In this document: piece after piece, positions 32,164 through 42,703 of the stretch | Numbering within the stretch: position 1 is the first letter of the stretch | Layout: every line of letters begins with the position of its first letter | Assembly (NCBI RefSeq): GCF_011806525.1 | Contig: NZ_JAAVKI010000001.1 | Location: forward strand, 1-64,000 | Length of the DNA: 64,000 nt | Reading direction: 5' to 3' | Source of the DNA: Thalassospira sp. HF15 | GTDB taxonomy: Bacteria; Pseudomonadota; Alphaproteobacteria; Rhodospirillales; Thalassospiraceae | Translations under genes and position numbers: made by a program | Notes under the pieces: generated by a model | Seen by the model: the letters and a program-made list of their open reading frames with translations, nothing else | Told to the model about the DNA's origin: nothing | Database searches by the model: none

Positions 32164-33004
32164 GAAGTACCTCGCTGTTTTTATTGGTATTGGTATCGGT
32201 TATCTGATCCAGAATCTCATTGACCGCTTCATTCCATCCGGCCGGGCCCGGTTGGGGCGCAATGCGCAGATTGGGATGTTCCAGTAGCGGGAGCGTGCGT
32301 TTGCCGTGTTTTGACGGAATTTGAACCGCGTAATCGGCTTCGGCCAGCATCGGAATGTCGTTTGGTGAGTCGCCAAGCGCAATTGTTGTGAACCGCTGGC
32401 GAGGTGCATCATCCGATGCATCTTCAAACCAGGTCACTGTCAGGCGTTCGATCATACGTCGCATCGCCTGTCCCTTGCTCGACGTCCCGCACAATGTATG
32501 GAATCGTCCGCCCTTCACCAGCGTAAGGCCAGACTTCTCCGCGATCTTGCGGGCAACGGCGATATCCTTGGCAGCGGGTTGCCAGATGAGCGGATCCGAA
32601 CAATGCCGTTGTCCTGCGCGAATGGCATCTTCAAGTGGTAAACCGGTTTCTGCCGCAATGACTTCCGGGCTGACAGTGCGGAAACTTTCAACGGGGACAG
32701 CGACAGCAGACCGGATGTTTTCGCGGGCGCGATCAACCGTTTCAGTTGCCGGGCCATATTGTTCGACATTGCCGTTAAGCGCGATTACGCCGCCGTTTTC
32801 ACCGATAAGTCCATCAAATAGGCCTGATGTCTCATTGATATATTCAAGTTCGGCAAGCGTTTTGGACGATACGGCGATCAGGGGAATAGAAAGATGTTTC
32901 AAGCGGTCCAGCGCCGGGCGTGCGTCCGTCCAGCTATAGGTCTCATGATCAAGCAATGTACCGTCAAGATCGGTAAAAATGGCGATGGCGCGGCTTTGAG
33001 GCAT
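32156..33004 (-). CDS. Glucosyl(mannosyl)-3-phosphoglycerate phosphatase, HAD superfamily
   Basis: 282 residues from the ATG at 33004. HAD motif I is IFTDLDGTLLD (D12, D14), motif II lies in IPLIAVSSKT, and motif III/IV in FTTIALGDSPNDIPMLAEADYAV. The cap contains GLIGENGGVIA and FHTLCGTSSKGQAMRRM, which are typical of mannosyl-3-phosphoglycerate phosphatase proteins, known to accept the glucosyl substrate too. It removes the phosphate left by GpgS to release glucosylglycerate. The longer frame from 33073 would add 23 residues without family likeness. It is first in the operon with gpgS. Confidence 0.85.
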   Translation of the reverse strand: MPQSRAIAIFTDLDGTLLDHETYSWTDARPALDRLKHLSIPLIAVSSKTLAELEYINETSGLFDGLIGENGGVIALNGNVEQYGPATETVDRARENIRSAVAVPVESFRTVSPEVIAAETGLPLEDAIRAGQRHCSDPLIWQPAAKDIAVARKIAEKSGLTLVKGGRFHTLCGTSSKGQAMRRMIERLTVTWFEDASDDAPRQRFTTIALGDSPNDIPMLAEADYAVQIPSKHGKRTLPLLEHPNLRIAPQPGPAGWNEAVNEILDQITDTNTNKNSEVLHG

Positions 33005-34562
<1,558 letters not shown>

Positions 34563-34637
34563 TCGGCGTGACGGGGATACCCACCCCCGACGGAGAAGTC
34601 CCGCTCTCCATTTCCGCCCAGAAATCCGACAGGTTAT

Positions 34638-34675
34638 GAAGCGGCCCGCAACCCACGCGGGCCGCTTCTTTTTTT
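34638..34675 (+). terminator. Terminator of pobA
   Basis: GAAGCGGCCCGC / GCGGGCCGCTTC with a seven-base loop and seven Ts. A textbook rho-independent terminator. Confidence 0.95.
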
Positions 34676-34771
34676 GCTGTGCCCTGAAATCATCACATTG
34701 TTTGTGGGAACCATATGCCATGTCAGCACGTTAGTTGTGTGTTGCTGTTTTCAAGACAATAGGAGAAAACC

Positions 34772-35065
34772 ATGGCGACCAAGACCGAGACGACTGCTGA
34801 TACTGCAAAACTTCAGGCCGATGTCGATGCCCTGCGCAGCGATCTGGCCGAGATCACCAAGACCCTGAAAACCATGGGTGGTGATGCAGCGCAGACCAAA
34901 ACGCAGGCTGCGGCAGAGCGCATTCGCGAAGTATCCGGTCAGGCACGCGAGCAGATTGACCATGCACGCGGTGTAGCCGTGGATCAGGTTCGTGAGAACC
35001 CGCTGGCATCTGTTGCCGTGACCTTTGGTGTCGGCCTTCTTATAGGCCGTCTGCTGCAGAAATGA
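34772..35065 (+). CDS. DUF883 (ElaB/YqjD-like) protein
   Basis: 97 residues: a long polar helix (TAKLQADVDALRSDLAEITKTLKTM, heptad-like) followed by the family core REQIDHARGVAVDQVRENPLASVAVTFGVGLLIGRLLQK, which ends in a C-terminal membrane helix. ElaB/YqjD proteins are inner-membrane, stationary-phase proteins that bind ribosomes in E. coli. AGGAG lies seven bases before the ATG. The stop overlaps the next ATG, as in the yqjD-yqjE pair of enterics. Confidence 0.88.
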   Translation: MATKTETTADTAKLQADVDALRSDLAEITKTLKTMGGDAAQTKTQAAAERIREVSGQAREQIDHARGVAVDQVRENPLASVAVTFGVGLLIGRLLQK

Positions 35066-35553
35066 TTGATCAGCTGACCGATATACTCGTCGATCAGGCA
35101 AAGGCCGCAGCCCGCAAGGGTGCGGCTTTTGCTGCGATCGCGGTTGTGATGTTGATTGGGGCTGGTTTCTTGCTGGCGGCCGTCTATATGGCGATTGCCG
35201 CATCCTTTGGCGCGATTGCAGCTGCCATGGCGATTGGTGGCACGATGGTGACACTCGGACTGGTCGCCCTTGCCGTGATGCTGCAACGTGATCCTGGCGA
35301 CGCGGTCGATCATGCCTCTGCTGATGAACATGCGGCGCAGGCGCGTAAATCCGAAGATGACATGTTGTTTGATCTTTTGGTGCATTCGGCCATGACCGGT
35401 TATGCCACAGGCCAGGGCAACAAGCCGCGCATGCAATCCGGGTTTGATCAGATGATTACCGATCTTGGCGCTCTTGGCGTTTTTGATCCGCCAAAAGGGC
35501 GGATGAAAACCGATCAGTCCCAAGAGGATCCAGATACAAAAATGGCGGGATAG
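35062..35553 (+). CDS. YqjE-like small membrane protein
   Basis: 163 residues with two close membrane helices (AFAAIAVVMLIGAGFLLAAVYMAIAASFGAIAAAMAIGGTMVTLGLVALAVML) and a polar C-terminal half. It is coupled to the DUF883 gene by an ATGA overlap. It resembles YqjE/holin-X-like proteins in layout and gene order rather than in strong motifs. The last 70 residues (YATGQGNKPRMQSGFDQMITDLGALGVF) are of unknown role. The pair probably acts at the inner membrane in stress or stationary phase. Confidence 0.7.
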   Translation: MIDQLTDILVDQAKAAARKGAAFAAIAVVMLIGAGFLLAAVYMAIAASFGAIAAAMAIGGTMVTLGLVALAVMLQRDPGDAVDHASADEHAAQARKSEDDMLFDLLVHSAMTGYATGQGNKPRMQSGFDQMITDLGALGVFDPPKGRMKTDQSQEDPDTKMAG

Positions 35554-35575
35554 CAAAAGCTTCCCGCCATTTTTG
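35539..35575. terminator. Terminator shared by the yqjE-like gene and hpt
   Basis: AAAATGGCGGGA / TCCCGCCATTTT with an 11-base loop overlaps the stop of the first gene. A/T runs on both sides make it usable in both directions between these convergent genes. Confidence 0.85.
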
Positions 35576-35594
35576 AATTCTGTTCTTGCCCGGC

Positions 35595-36131
35595 TTATTC
35601 GCCGTGGAAATGGACTGTGCCGATGAAGGGCAGGTTGCGGTTGTTCTGGGCATAATCAATGCCATAGCCAACCACGAACTCATCGGGGATATCAAAACCA
35701 CAGAAATCAATCGGGATTTCGACTTCGCGCCGCGACGGTTTGTTCAAAAGGGTGCAGATTTCCAAACGGTTCGGATCGCGGGTTTTCAAAAGCCGCACCA
35801 CTTCCGAAAGCGTATAACCGGTATCAATGATGTCTTCGACCAGAACGACATCCTTGCCGCGGATCTGACCATCAAGGTCCTTGACGATGCGCACATTGCG
35901 CGAACTTTCCGTGGAATCGCCATAGCTGGATGCGACCATGAAGTCGACCTCGACCGGAACGGTCAGTTTACGCACCAGATCGGCAATGAAAACAAAGGAG
36001 CCTCGCAGCAGGCCAACAACAATCAGCTTTTCGGTGTCCTTGAAGCTTTCATTGATCTCGGCGGCAAGTGCATCGATCTTGGTGGCAATCTCGTCCGCCG
36101 TTATCAGCGGCTTGACATCATAATCAGCCAT
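35595..36131 (-). CDS. hpt: Hypoxanthine phosphoribosyltransferase
   Basis: 178 residues from the ATG at 36131 (MADYDVKPL). The PRPP-binding loop is [31 protein letters not shown] and [12 protein letters not shown] (flexible loop) and [12 protein letters not shown] near the end complete the family set. It salvages hypoxanthine (and guanine) to nucleotides in the cytosol. An in-frame codon at 36233 would add a non-conserved leader. A 12-base palindrome TCCAAGCTTGGA lies about 100 bases upstream (36229-36240), of unknown use. Confidence 0.95.
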   Translation of the reverse strand: MADYDVKPLITADEIATKIDALAAEINESFKDTEKLIVVGLLRGSFVFIADLVRKLTVPVEVDFMVASSYGDSTESSRNVRIVKDLDGQIRGKDVVLVEDIIDTGYTLSEVVRLLKTRDPNRLEICTLLNKPSRREVEIPIDFCGFDIPDEFVVGYGIDYAQNNRNLPFIGTVHFHGE

Positions 36132-36342
36132 AAATTCCGGTCCTGAAGCGTTATTTGGTGATGCATCGCTTGCTAGCACAAGCCGGTCGTGATGACCAGC
36201 CTGTGAATGGTAACAGAAGTATAATCCTTCCAAGCTTGGATGTGTTATCGCGCATAAGGAGATTTAAGATGTCGATGTATCCGCAAAGGGTGCAAAACCG
36301 CATCTCGGCTTTAAGCTGAGTGGAAAATGCATCCAAGGGACG

Positions 36343-37284
36343 CTACGCCACTGTGTTTTCGGTTTCCAGATGTGCGACGAGTGATTTGAGGTTCCGGCTG
36401 CGCACCAGATGCAAAAATGCCTGTGCTGCGGGCGGCAAGGTACGCCCGGATCGCCAGATCAACCCAATATGACGAAGCAGAACCGGACTTTCCAGTTGTC
36501 GAAAAACAAGGGGGGCCCGGCCAAGAACCGGCAGGGTTAAGGATGGCAGAGCCGTGATACAAAGCCCTTGCGATACCAGTGCCCCCGCCGTTGCAAGATG
36601 CGCCACCTCAAAGCGGGGATGAAAGGCAAAGCTATGCTGCGTGCAGGCGGCGTCAATAATCGAACGCACACTTGTTTCGCGCGACATTGCGACCATCGGC
36701 TGCGACAGGATTTCTTCCCATTGATAGGTTCGATCTTCTTCAAGAAACCCGCCGGGTGCCCCGACCGCGATGAAACGGTCGCTCAGCAATCGTTGGAAGG
36801 ATAGATTGTCTGTATCCTCAACCACATCGGCGGTAAAGCCGATATCGGCACGCCCCATTTCGACTTCGCGCAAAACCCCCTCGGACAGCATGTCATTAAG
36901 CTGAACATCGACATTCGGATGCACCTGCATGAATTCGGAAATCAGCGGTGGCAGCAATCCGGCCGTTACCGAAGGCAGACCGGCGATCGTCAATTTTCCG
37001 CGTTTGGTATTGAGGTAGGTGTCAAACTCATCAAGGGCGGAATCAGTGGTGTTGAGGATCCTTTCCGCCAGTCTGAGGAACATTTTTCCCTGTTCGGTCA
37101 GCGCAACATTTCGTGTGTCACGGTCAAACAGCCGTGCCTGGGTGCGGTCCTCGATGCGGCTGATTTGCCGACTAAGCGTCGATCCTGAGATACCAAGTCT
37201 TTGCGCAGTCTTGCGAAAACTGCCCGTTTCAGCAAGAAGACAGAAAGACCTTATTTCATCGGTATCGAGATTGATGCGTTTCAT
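36343..37284 (-). CDS. LysR family regulator of the TAXI-TRAP operon
   Basis: 313 residues. The N-terminal helix-turn-helix reads EIRSFCLLAETGSFRKTAQRLGISGSTLSRQISRIEDRTQARLFDRDTRNVALTEQG; the rest is a two-lobed effector domain. It is divergent from the TAXI binding-protein gene across 138 bases that hold an ATCAA-N12-TTGAT dyad, the usual shape of a LysR site, so it very likely controls the transporter/AtuA operon. The C-terminus is of ordinary length. Confidence 0.88.
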   Translation of the reverse strand: MKRINLDTDEIRSFCLLAETGSFRKTAQRLGISGSTLSRQISRIEDRTQARLFDRDTRNVALTEQGKMFLRLAERILNTTDSALDEFDTYLNTKRGKLTIAGLPSVTAGLLPPLISEFMQVHPNVDVQLNDMLSEGVLREVEMGRADIGFTADVVEDTDNLSFQRLLSDRFIAVGAPGGFLEEDRTYQWEEILSQPMVAMSRETSVRSIIDAACTQHSFAFHPRFEVAHLATAGALVSQGLCITALPSLTLPVLGRAPLVFRQLESPVLLRHIGLIWRSGRTLPPAAQAFLHLVRSRNLKSLVAHLETENTVA

Positions 37285-37286
37285 GC

Positions 37287-37308
37287 ATCAATTATCTCAT
37301 TATTTGAT
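37287..37308. promoter_or_regulatory. Probable LysR operator
   Basis: ATCAA (37287-37291) and TTGAT (37304-37308) form a dyad with a 12-base A+T-rich gap, directly upstream of the lysR start and about 115 bases before the TAXI gene. LysR-type sites have this T-N11-A shape. Confidence 0.55.
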
Positions 37309-37391
37309 CTTCCTGCAACAAAGAAACTGTTCGACACTTCCGGTCCGTCCAAAAACAACCAAGCGCAAGACTTGCCGACGGAACGTTAAAC

Positions 37392-37407
37392 ATGCCGATT
37401 ACGGCAT
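37392..37407 (+). promoter_or_regulatory. Leader hairpin before the TAXI gene
   Basis: ATGCCG-ATTA-CGGCAT is a perfect stem ending two bases before the ribosome binding site GGGAGGA. It may shield the 5' end of the message or tune translation. Confidence 0.5.
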
Positions 37408-37422
37408 AGGGAGGAATACATT

Positions 37423-38391
37423 ATGAAACTTTCAAAACTCGCTTTGGCGGGCGTGCTCGCCTTTGGTTTGTCCGTACCGGCTTTCGCACAGGAAAAACTG
37501 CTGATCGGTTCGACCTCGGCGTCGTCATCGCATTACGGCTATTTTGTTTCTGTCGCCAAGCTGATCAATGATGCCGATAATGGCATCGAGGCATCTGTTG
37601 TTGAAACCGGTGCGACAATGGACAACCTGCGGCGCATTCAACGCGATCAGATCGACCTTGGTCTGGTAACCACCAACGTTGCCCAACACGCCCATGCCGG
37701 GACAAACTCCTTTGATGGAAACGCGATGGACGGGCTTGGTCTGTTGTGGGTTTATACCGGTGCACCGCAGAACGTGATTGTGCGCGAAGATTCCGGGATC
37801 ACATCGCTTTCCGATCTTGCAGACAAGCGCTTTAACCCCGGTATCAAGGGATCGGCGACCGAAAGCACGAGCGAGGCTGTGTTCGAGGCGCTGGGCCTTT
37901 CTGCCGATTATGTCCGTGGCTCAACCACCGATGTCGTCGACATGATCAAGGATAACCGCGTTACGGGTTATGTTAAATCCGGTGCCGGTCTTAAACTTGA
38001 TAGTTCGACACTTGATATCGCAACATTTACCCCGATCAAGGTTCTGAGCCTGACCGATGATCAGAAACAGGCGCTGATCGACAAGATGCCTGATATCTCG
38101 GTCGTTGATATCCCGGCAGGTGCGGCAGAGGGCGTTGATGCCTATTCCACCTGGAGCTTCGGTGTTGGCGTGGGGGCTGGTGAAAGCCTGTCGGAAGATG
38201 CCGCCTACAAGATTGTTGACGCAATCATGTCTGACAAGGAAGTGCAGGGTACTGCAATGGCAAGTGTCAAAGGGGTCAATCTGGCCGAACTGACCTTGCA
38301 GTATGCAACAATTCCGCTGCATCCAGGCGCTGCGAAATGGTTCCGCGAGAATGGCTACGATATCCCGGCCAAACTCGATCCGTCCAAATAA
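37423..38391 (+). CDS. TAXI family TRAP transporter substrate-binding protein
   Basis: 322 residues with a Sec signal peptide (KLSKLALAGVLAFGLSVPAFA). The mature protein opens with KLLIGSTSASSSHYGYFVSVAKLIND, the start typical of TAXI binding proteins, and has LVTTNVAQHAHAG, LSDLADKRFNPGIKGSATEST and VVDMIKDNRVTGYVKSGAG. It captures a substrate in the periplasm for the fused permease encoded next. AGGGAGGA precedes the ATG. Ligands of TAXI proteins vary (dicarboxylates, amino acids, others), and the ligand cannot be told here. Confidence 0.92.
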   Translation: MKLSKLALAGVLAFGLSVPAFAQEKLLIGSTSASSSHYGYFVSVAKLINDADNGIEASVVETGATMDNLRRIQRDQIDLGLVTTNVAQHAHAGTNSFDGNAMDGLGLLWVYTGAPQNVIVREDSGITSLSDLADKRFNPGIKGSATESTSEAVFEALGLSADYVRGSTTDVVDMIKDNRVTGYVKSGAGLKLDSSTLDIATFTPIKVLSLTDDQKQALIDKMPDISVVDIPAGAAEGVDAYSTWSFGVGVGAGESLSEDAAYKIVDAIMSDKEVQGTAMASVKGVNLAELTLQYATIPLHPGAAKWFRENGYDIPAKLDPSK

Positions 38392-38423
38392 CAAGAAACC
38401 GGAAGTCTTAGAGGAAAACCGTC

Positions 38424-40292
38424 ATGTCTGTGCGCATCCGCGACGGGTTTGCGTTGCTCGTGGGTATATTTGTCTTCTATACCGCCGCAACCGGCCCATT
38501 TGAGAGCCTTATTCAAAGGGCGGTTTTCCTCGCACTGGTGACGTGCCTTGGACTAAGTCTATATCCGCTGGGCAAGGGAACCGGTTGGCGGAAAGTCGGC
38601 TTGGCGATTGACCTTCTGCTGGCTGCGGTGACGATCAGTGCGTGCGGCTATATCGTCGCAAATTACGATGAAATCATGACGACCCTGCCATGGGCCACCC
38701 GGCTGGACATGGCCCTGACCATTGGTCTGGTTGTGACGGTTCTTGAAATCGGTCGCCGTGCGGTCGGGGCGATCTTCCCGGTTCTGGTGATTGTAGGGCT
38801 GCTTTATGCGCTGCTTGGCGAGTACCTGCCGGGCAGTCTTGGTCATCGCGGTTTTGATATCGAGTTCGTCACCGAAACCATTTTCCTTGGCGACCTTGGC
38901 ATTTGGGGCATGTTGACGGGGGTCGCTGCCACCGTGATTGCGGCCTTTGTTCTGTTTGGTGCCTTGCTGCTCCATACTGGCGGCGGGCAGAGCTTTATGG
39001 ATCTGGCAATGCGTCTTGGCGGACGCCAAAAAGGCGGTGCCGCCAAGATTGCGATTATTTCCAGTGGCTTGTTCGGGATGATTTCGGGATCGGCGGTGGC
39101 CAATGTCGCTACCACCGGGAATTTCACCATCCCGATGATGCGCCGTCTGGGCTATCCCGGTCCATTGGCCGCAGCGGTCGAAGCGGTAGCCTCGACCGGG
39201 GGGCAGATTGCCCCGCCGATTATGGGGGCTGCGGCCTTTGTCATGGCCGAGATACTTGGCATTGCCTATGTCGATGTCATGGTCGCAGCGATCATTCCTG
39301 CCGTGTTGTTTTATCTGTCTGTGTTTGTGACAGTCCACATCGTCGCAACCCGAAGGAACCTTAAACTGGTGCCCGAGGATGAGCTTCCGGCATGGTCGGA
39401 AATCCTTGCCTTGCGCAAGGTGCTGCCAATTATCGCAGCACTCGGGGGGCTTGCGGTTGGCATCTTTATGGGGCGGTCGGTTGCGACCTCGGCCTTTTAC
39501 GGCATGGTCGCACTTCTGATTGCGTTTGTGGCGACATCTGCCGGACGCCTGTCGGTTGACGAGATGTTCAAGCGGGTTCTGGCTGGCATTACCGATGCAG
39601 GCAAAGGCATGGTGATTATTGGTGTGCTGCTTGCCGGGGCGCAAATCCTTGTTTCCATGATCAACATGACGGGCATTGGCGTGACGCTGAGTTCGATGAT
39701 TGTTGCGATTGCCGGGGACTCAATCGTTCTTGTGGCGATTATTGTTGGGCTTGTGTGCCTGATTATGGGCATGGGATTACCGACAACGGCGGCCTACGTC
39801 CTGGTGGCGGCTGTTCTGGCACCTGCCATGACCGCGGTCGGTGTTGAGCCGCTTACAGCCCATCTGTTTGTCTTTTACTTTGCCACCATATCGGTGATCA
39901 CACCGCCGGTCTGCGTTGCAGTGTTTGTCGCGGCCGGGATTGCCCAGACAAACTGGTTGCCAGCAGCATTCGAGGCAGTGCGCCTCGGTGCGATGACCTA
40001 TGTCGTTCCGTTCATGTTGTTGCTTTATCCGGGTATGACGGCAGGGGGCGGCGGATTGGCCATTATGAACGCGATCCTGTCTGGCCTTGTTCTGGTGGTC
40101 GCCATTCCGGCACTACTCGGCGGGCAGACATTCATCGGACGGCAATGGATGGACCGGGGCTTGCTTGTGATTGTGATCGGAGTTGCTTTGTGGCCAGCCT
40201 TCCTGACGCCGGTGATCGCAGCGGTGTTGCTTGGCGGTGCCTTTTACGTCGGACGTAATATGCGCCGCACGGCCCTGGAGGGCGGCCAATGA
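38424..40292 (+). CDS. TRAP transporter fused permease (4TM/12TM)
   Basis: 622 residues with the small and large TRAP membrane subunits in one chain: about four helices in the first 200 residues, then twelve. Large-subunit motifs include MISGSAVANVATTGNFTIPMMRRLGY, STGGQIAPPIMGAAAFVMAEILG and MGMGLPTTAAYVLVAAVLAPAM. Such fusions go with TAXI binding proteins. It works as an ion-coupled importer in the inner membrane. The stop overlaps the AtuA-like gene by four bases, so transport and metabolism are coupled. Confidence 0.92.
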   Translation: MSVRIRDGFALLVGIFVFYTAATGPFESLIQRAVFLALVTCLGLSLYPLGKGTGWRKVGLAIDLLLAAVTISACGYIVANYDEIMTTLPWATRLDMALTIGLVVTVLEIGRRAVGAIFPVLVIVGLLYALLGEYLPGSLGHRGFDIEFVTETIFLGDLGIWGMLTGVAATVIAAFVLFGALLLHTGGGQSFMDLAMRLGGRQKGGAAKIAIISSGLFGMISGSAVANVATTGNFTIPMMRRLGYPGPLAAAVEAVASTGGQIAPPIMGAAAFVMAEILGIAYVDVMVAAIIPAVLFYLSVFVTVHIVATRRNLKLVPEDELPAWSEILALRKVLPIIAALGGLAVGIFMGRSVATSAFYGMVALLIAFVATSAGRLSVDEMFKRVLAGITDAGKGMVIIGVLLAGAQILVSMINMTGIGVTLSSMIVAIAGDSIVLVAIIVGLVCLIMGMGLPTTAAYVLVAAVLAPAMTAVGVEPLTAHLFVFYFATISVITPPVCVAVFVAAGIAQTNWLPAAFEAVRLGAMTYVVPFMLLLYPGMTAGGGGLAIMNAILSGLVLVVAIPALLGGQTFIGRQWMDRGLLVIVIGVALWPAFLTPVIAAVLLGGAFYVGRNMRRTALEGGQ

Positions 40293-41626
40293 AAACCATA
40301 CGTATTGGCACAGGTGCGGGTTTTTCCGGGGACCGGATTGAGCCGGCTGTTGATTTAGCCGAAAAAGGCGATCTGGATTATCTCGTTTTCGAATGCTTGG
40401 CCGAACGCACCATTGCATTGGCGCAGCAGGCAAAAATGCATGATCCCAATGCCGGGTTTGACCCGTTGCTTGAGCGCCGAATGCGGGCAGTTTTAAAGAT
40501 CTGTCGCGAAAAGGGTGTTCGGGTGATTTCAAACATGGGGGCGGCAAATCCGGTGGCGGCCGCCAAACACACCATCAAGATTGCCCGTGAGTTAGGTCTT
40601 TCGGGCCTTCGGGTTGCCGCCGTGCAAGGCGACAATGTGCTGGATGTTTTGTCGCCAGATGAATTCGTGATTGAGGATACCAACTGCACACTTGGCGCAT
40701 TTGACAAGGACGTCATTTCGGCAAATGCCTATTTGGGGGCAGCGGGCATTGTCGATGCCTTACATGCCGGTGCCGACGTTGTGCTGACCGGGCGGGCGGC
40801 GGACCCGGCGATGTTTTTGGCACCCCAGATCTTTGAATTTGGTTGGCGGATGGACGACTGGACACGTTTGGGACGTGGCACGCTTGTTGGGCATCTTCTG
40901 GAATGTGGCGGGCAGGTTACCGGCGGTTACTTTGCCGATCCGGGATTAAAGGATGTTCCCGATCTGGCCAATCTTGGTTTCCCGATTGCCGAAGTTGATG
41001 AATATGGCAATGCTATCATCACCAAACTGCCGGGTACCGGTGGCTTTGTGAATGCGGCAACGTGTAAGGAACAGCTCCTTTACGAAGTCCATGATCCGAA
41101 ACGTTATATCCAGCCCGATGTGATTGCCGATTTTTCTGCCGTTGAAATTACCGAGGTCGGCCCGGATCGTGTGGCTGTATCAAACGGGAATGGTTTGCCA
41201 AAAACCGGCAGCCTTAAGGTATCGATCGGCTATATCGATTCCTGCGTCGGCGAGGGGCAGATTTCCTATGCCGGGCCGGGGGCGTCGCAACGGGGGCAAT
41301 TGGCCCTTGATATCCTGCGTCAACGTATCGATCAGATCGGCATTGACTGTGATGAAGTGCGCGGTGAGCTGATCGGGGTGAATTCGATTTTCAAGGATGT
41401 CGCGGCCACTGATTGTGCGCCGTCAGAAGTTCGGGTCCGCTTTGTCGTTCGGACGGGCGACATGCAAACCGCGGCGCGCATCGGCGAGGAAGTTGAAAGC
41501 CTGTATCTGAACGGCCCTGCCGGGGGTGGCGGTGTCACCAAATCAAGCCGTGAAATCGTTGCCATTGTGTCCGGGCTTTTGCCCGAAGACAGGCTGACAA
41601 CCCGTTTCGAGATGATGGAGGCGTGA
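40289..41626 (+). CDS. AtuA family protein (DUF1446)
   Basis: 445 residues matching the DUF1446/AtuA domain over its length: IGTGAGFSGDRIEPAVDLAEKGDLDYLVFECLAERTIALAQ at the start, GVRVISNMGAANPVAAA, DVVLTGRAADPAMFLAP, and ECGGQVTGGYFADPG. AtuA is needed for acyclic terpene use in Pseudomonas, but the family is broad and its reaction is not established. Here it is linked to a TAXI-TRAP importer instead of terpene genes, so it probably acts on the imported acid. It overlaps the next gene by four bases. Confidence 0.85.
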   Translation: MKTIRIGTGAGFSGDRIEPAVDLAEKGDLDYLVFECLAERTIALAQQAKMHDPNAGFDPLLERRMRAVLKICREKGVRVISNMGAANPVAAAKHTIKIARELGLSGLRVAAVQGDNVLDVLSPDEFVIEDTNCTLGAFDKDVISANAYLGAAGIVDALHAGADVVLTGRAADPAMFLAPQIFEFGWRMDDWTRLGRGTLVGHLLECGGQVTGGYFADPGLKDVPDLANLGFPIAEVDEYGNAIITKLPGTGGFVNAATCKEQLLYEVHDPKRYIQPDVIADFSAVEITEVGPDRVAVSNGNGLPKTGSLKVSIGYIDSCVGEGQISYAGPGASQRGQLALDILRQRIDQIGIDCDEVRGELIGVNSIFKDVAATDCAPSEVRVRFVVRTGDMQTAARIGEEVESLYLNGPAGGGGVTKSSREIVAIVSGLLPEDRLTTRFEMMEA

Positions 41627-41940
41627 CGATGCAGCTTCGCGATATTGCGCATTCGCGTACCGGCGATAAGGGGAATATCTCCAATATTTCAGTAATCGCC
41701 TATCGCCCAGAAGACTGGCCTGTTTTGCTTGAACAGGTCACTGCTAAGCGGGTTCGCGACCATTTTGGGGCTTTGATCGCGGGCGAGGTCGTGCGCTACG
41801 AACTGCCGCAAATCGGGGCGCTTAACTTTGTGATGTATGAGGCGCTTGGTGGCGGGGTTACGCGCTCACTCGCACTCGATCCGCATGGCAAATGCCTGAG
41901 CTCTCGGTTGCTGACCTTGCCGATTGACATGCAAGGCTGA
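41623..41940 (+). CDS. AtuA-associated small protein
   Basis: 105 residues. LRDIAHSRTGDKGNISNISVIAYRPEDWPVLLEQVTAKRVRDHFG followed by VVRYELPQIGALNFVMYEALGGGVTRSLALDPHGK is the small partner domain seen after DUF1446 proteins, sometimes fused to them. HSRTGDKGN is the most conserved block. The ATG overlaps the AtuA stop, so a two-subunit complex is likely. Last gene of the operon. The reaction is unknown. Confidence 0.83.
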   Translation: MTMQLRDIAHSRTGDKGNISNISVIAYRPEDWPVLLEQVTAKRVRDHFGALIAGEVVRYELPQIGALNFVMYEALGGGVTRSLALDPHGKCLSSRLLTLPIDMQG

Positions 41941-41959
41941 CGGATGGTTCGCGTTTGAT

Positions 41960-42703
41960 TTATGCGGCCTTGAAAATGATTGGTTCGTCGCCTTCGTGCC
42001 ACTGGTCATATTTCGTCATGGCACGGTCAAACAGGCTTGATGCCAGAAAATCATCCAGCCAGCGCTGCACATGAACGAACGGCATGGCGTCAAACGCCTC
42101 TTTGTCGGTATTGGCAAACTGGCGGATAAACGGCGCAATGGCGAAATCGGCCAATGCCGGGCGTGATCCAAACAGGTATTTGCCAACAGCAAGCCGTCCA
42201 TCAAGGCGATTAAGGATCTTTTCCGCATCCCGGCGATGTTCGAGGGGGTCAACGTCATCAAAGCGGTTGGGATACTTGTAACGATCAAGGTGGTGCTTGA
42301 ACGGACCGTCATTCTGCGAAATCAGGGCCAGCATATCATCAAGCGTGCCGCTTTCCGGTGTCAGCCATTCCAGCGGATCGTTTTCGGCCAGCGCCCAGAC
42401 CATGATTTCAAGGCTTTCATCAATCACGGTGCCATCTTGCAGGATCAGAACCGGCACGGTGGCCTTTGGTGATGCCTCGATCATGCTTTGCGGTTTGTCG
42501 CGCAAGACAACTTCGCGCAGCTCGACATCAATGTCGGCCGCCAGCAGCGCCATACGCGCACGCATGGCATAGGGGCAGCGCCGAAAACTGTAAAGGATGG
42601 GCCGGGATTGCGAAGTACCGTCTTTTGTGTCCTTCGCGGGGGGAAGGTCGGCGGTGTCGCTGGGGGCAGATGCGGTATTGGGAACAAGATCAATTTCGGA
42701 CAT
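41960..42703 (-). CDS. Glutathione S-transferase family protein
   Basis: 247 residues. After a 34-residue polar N-terminal extension, a thioredoxin-fold domain starts at RPILYSFRRCPYAMRARMALLAADIDVELREVVLRDKP with a CPYA active site, followed by the TVPVLILQDGTVIDESLEIM glutathione-binding block and an all-alpha C-terminal domain (LADFAIAPFIRQFA). The CPYA motif puts it near omega/beta-like or glutaredoxin-like GSTs that act as thiol transferases. It converges with the AtuA operon. Substrate unknown. Confidence 0.85.
   Translation of the reverse strand: MSEIDLVPNTASAPSDTADLPPAKDTKDGTSQSRPILYSFRRCPYAMRARMALLAADIDVELREVVLRDKPQSMIEASPKATVPVLILQDGTVIDESLEIMVWALAENDPLEWLTPESGTLDDMLALISQNDGPFKHHLDRYKYPNRFDDVDPLEHRRDAEKILNRLDGRLAVGKYLFGSRPALADFAIAPFIRQFANTDKEAFDAMPFVHVQRWLDDFLASSLFDRAMTKYDQWHEGDEPIIFKAA

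Noticed and set aside
38559-39644. 361-codon minus-strand frame opposite the fused TRAP permease
   Set aside because: Translation is dominated by His, Gln, Asn, Arg and Lys, as expected for the complement of a membrane protein gene.
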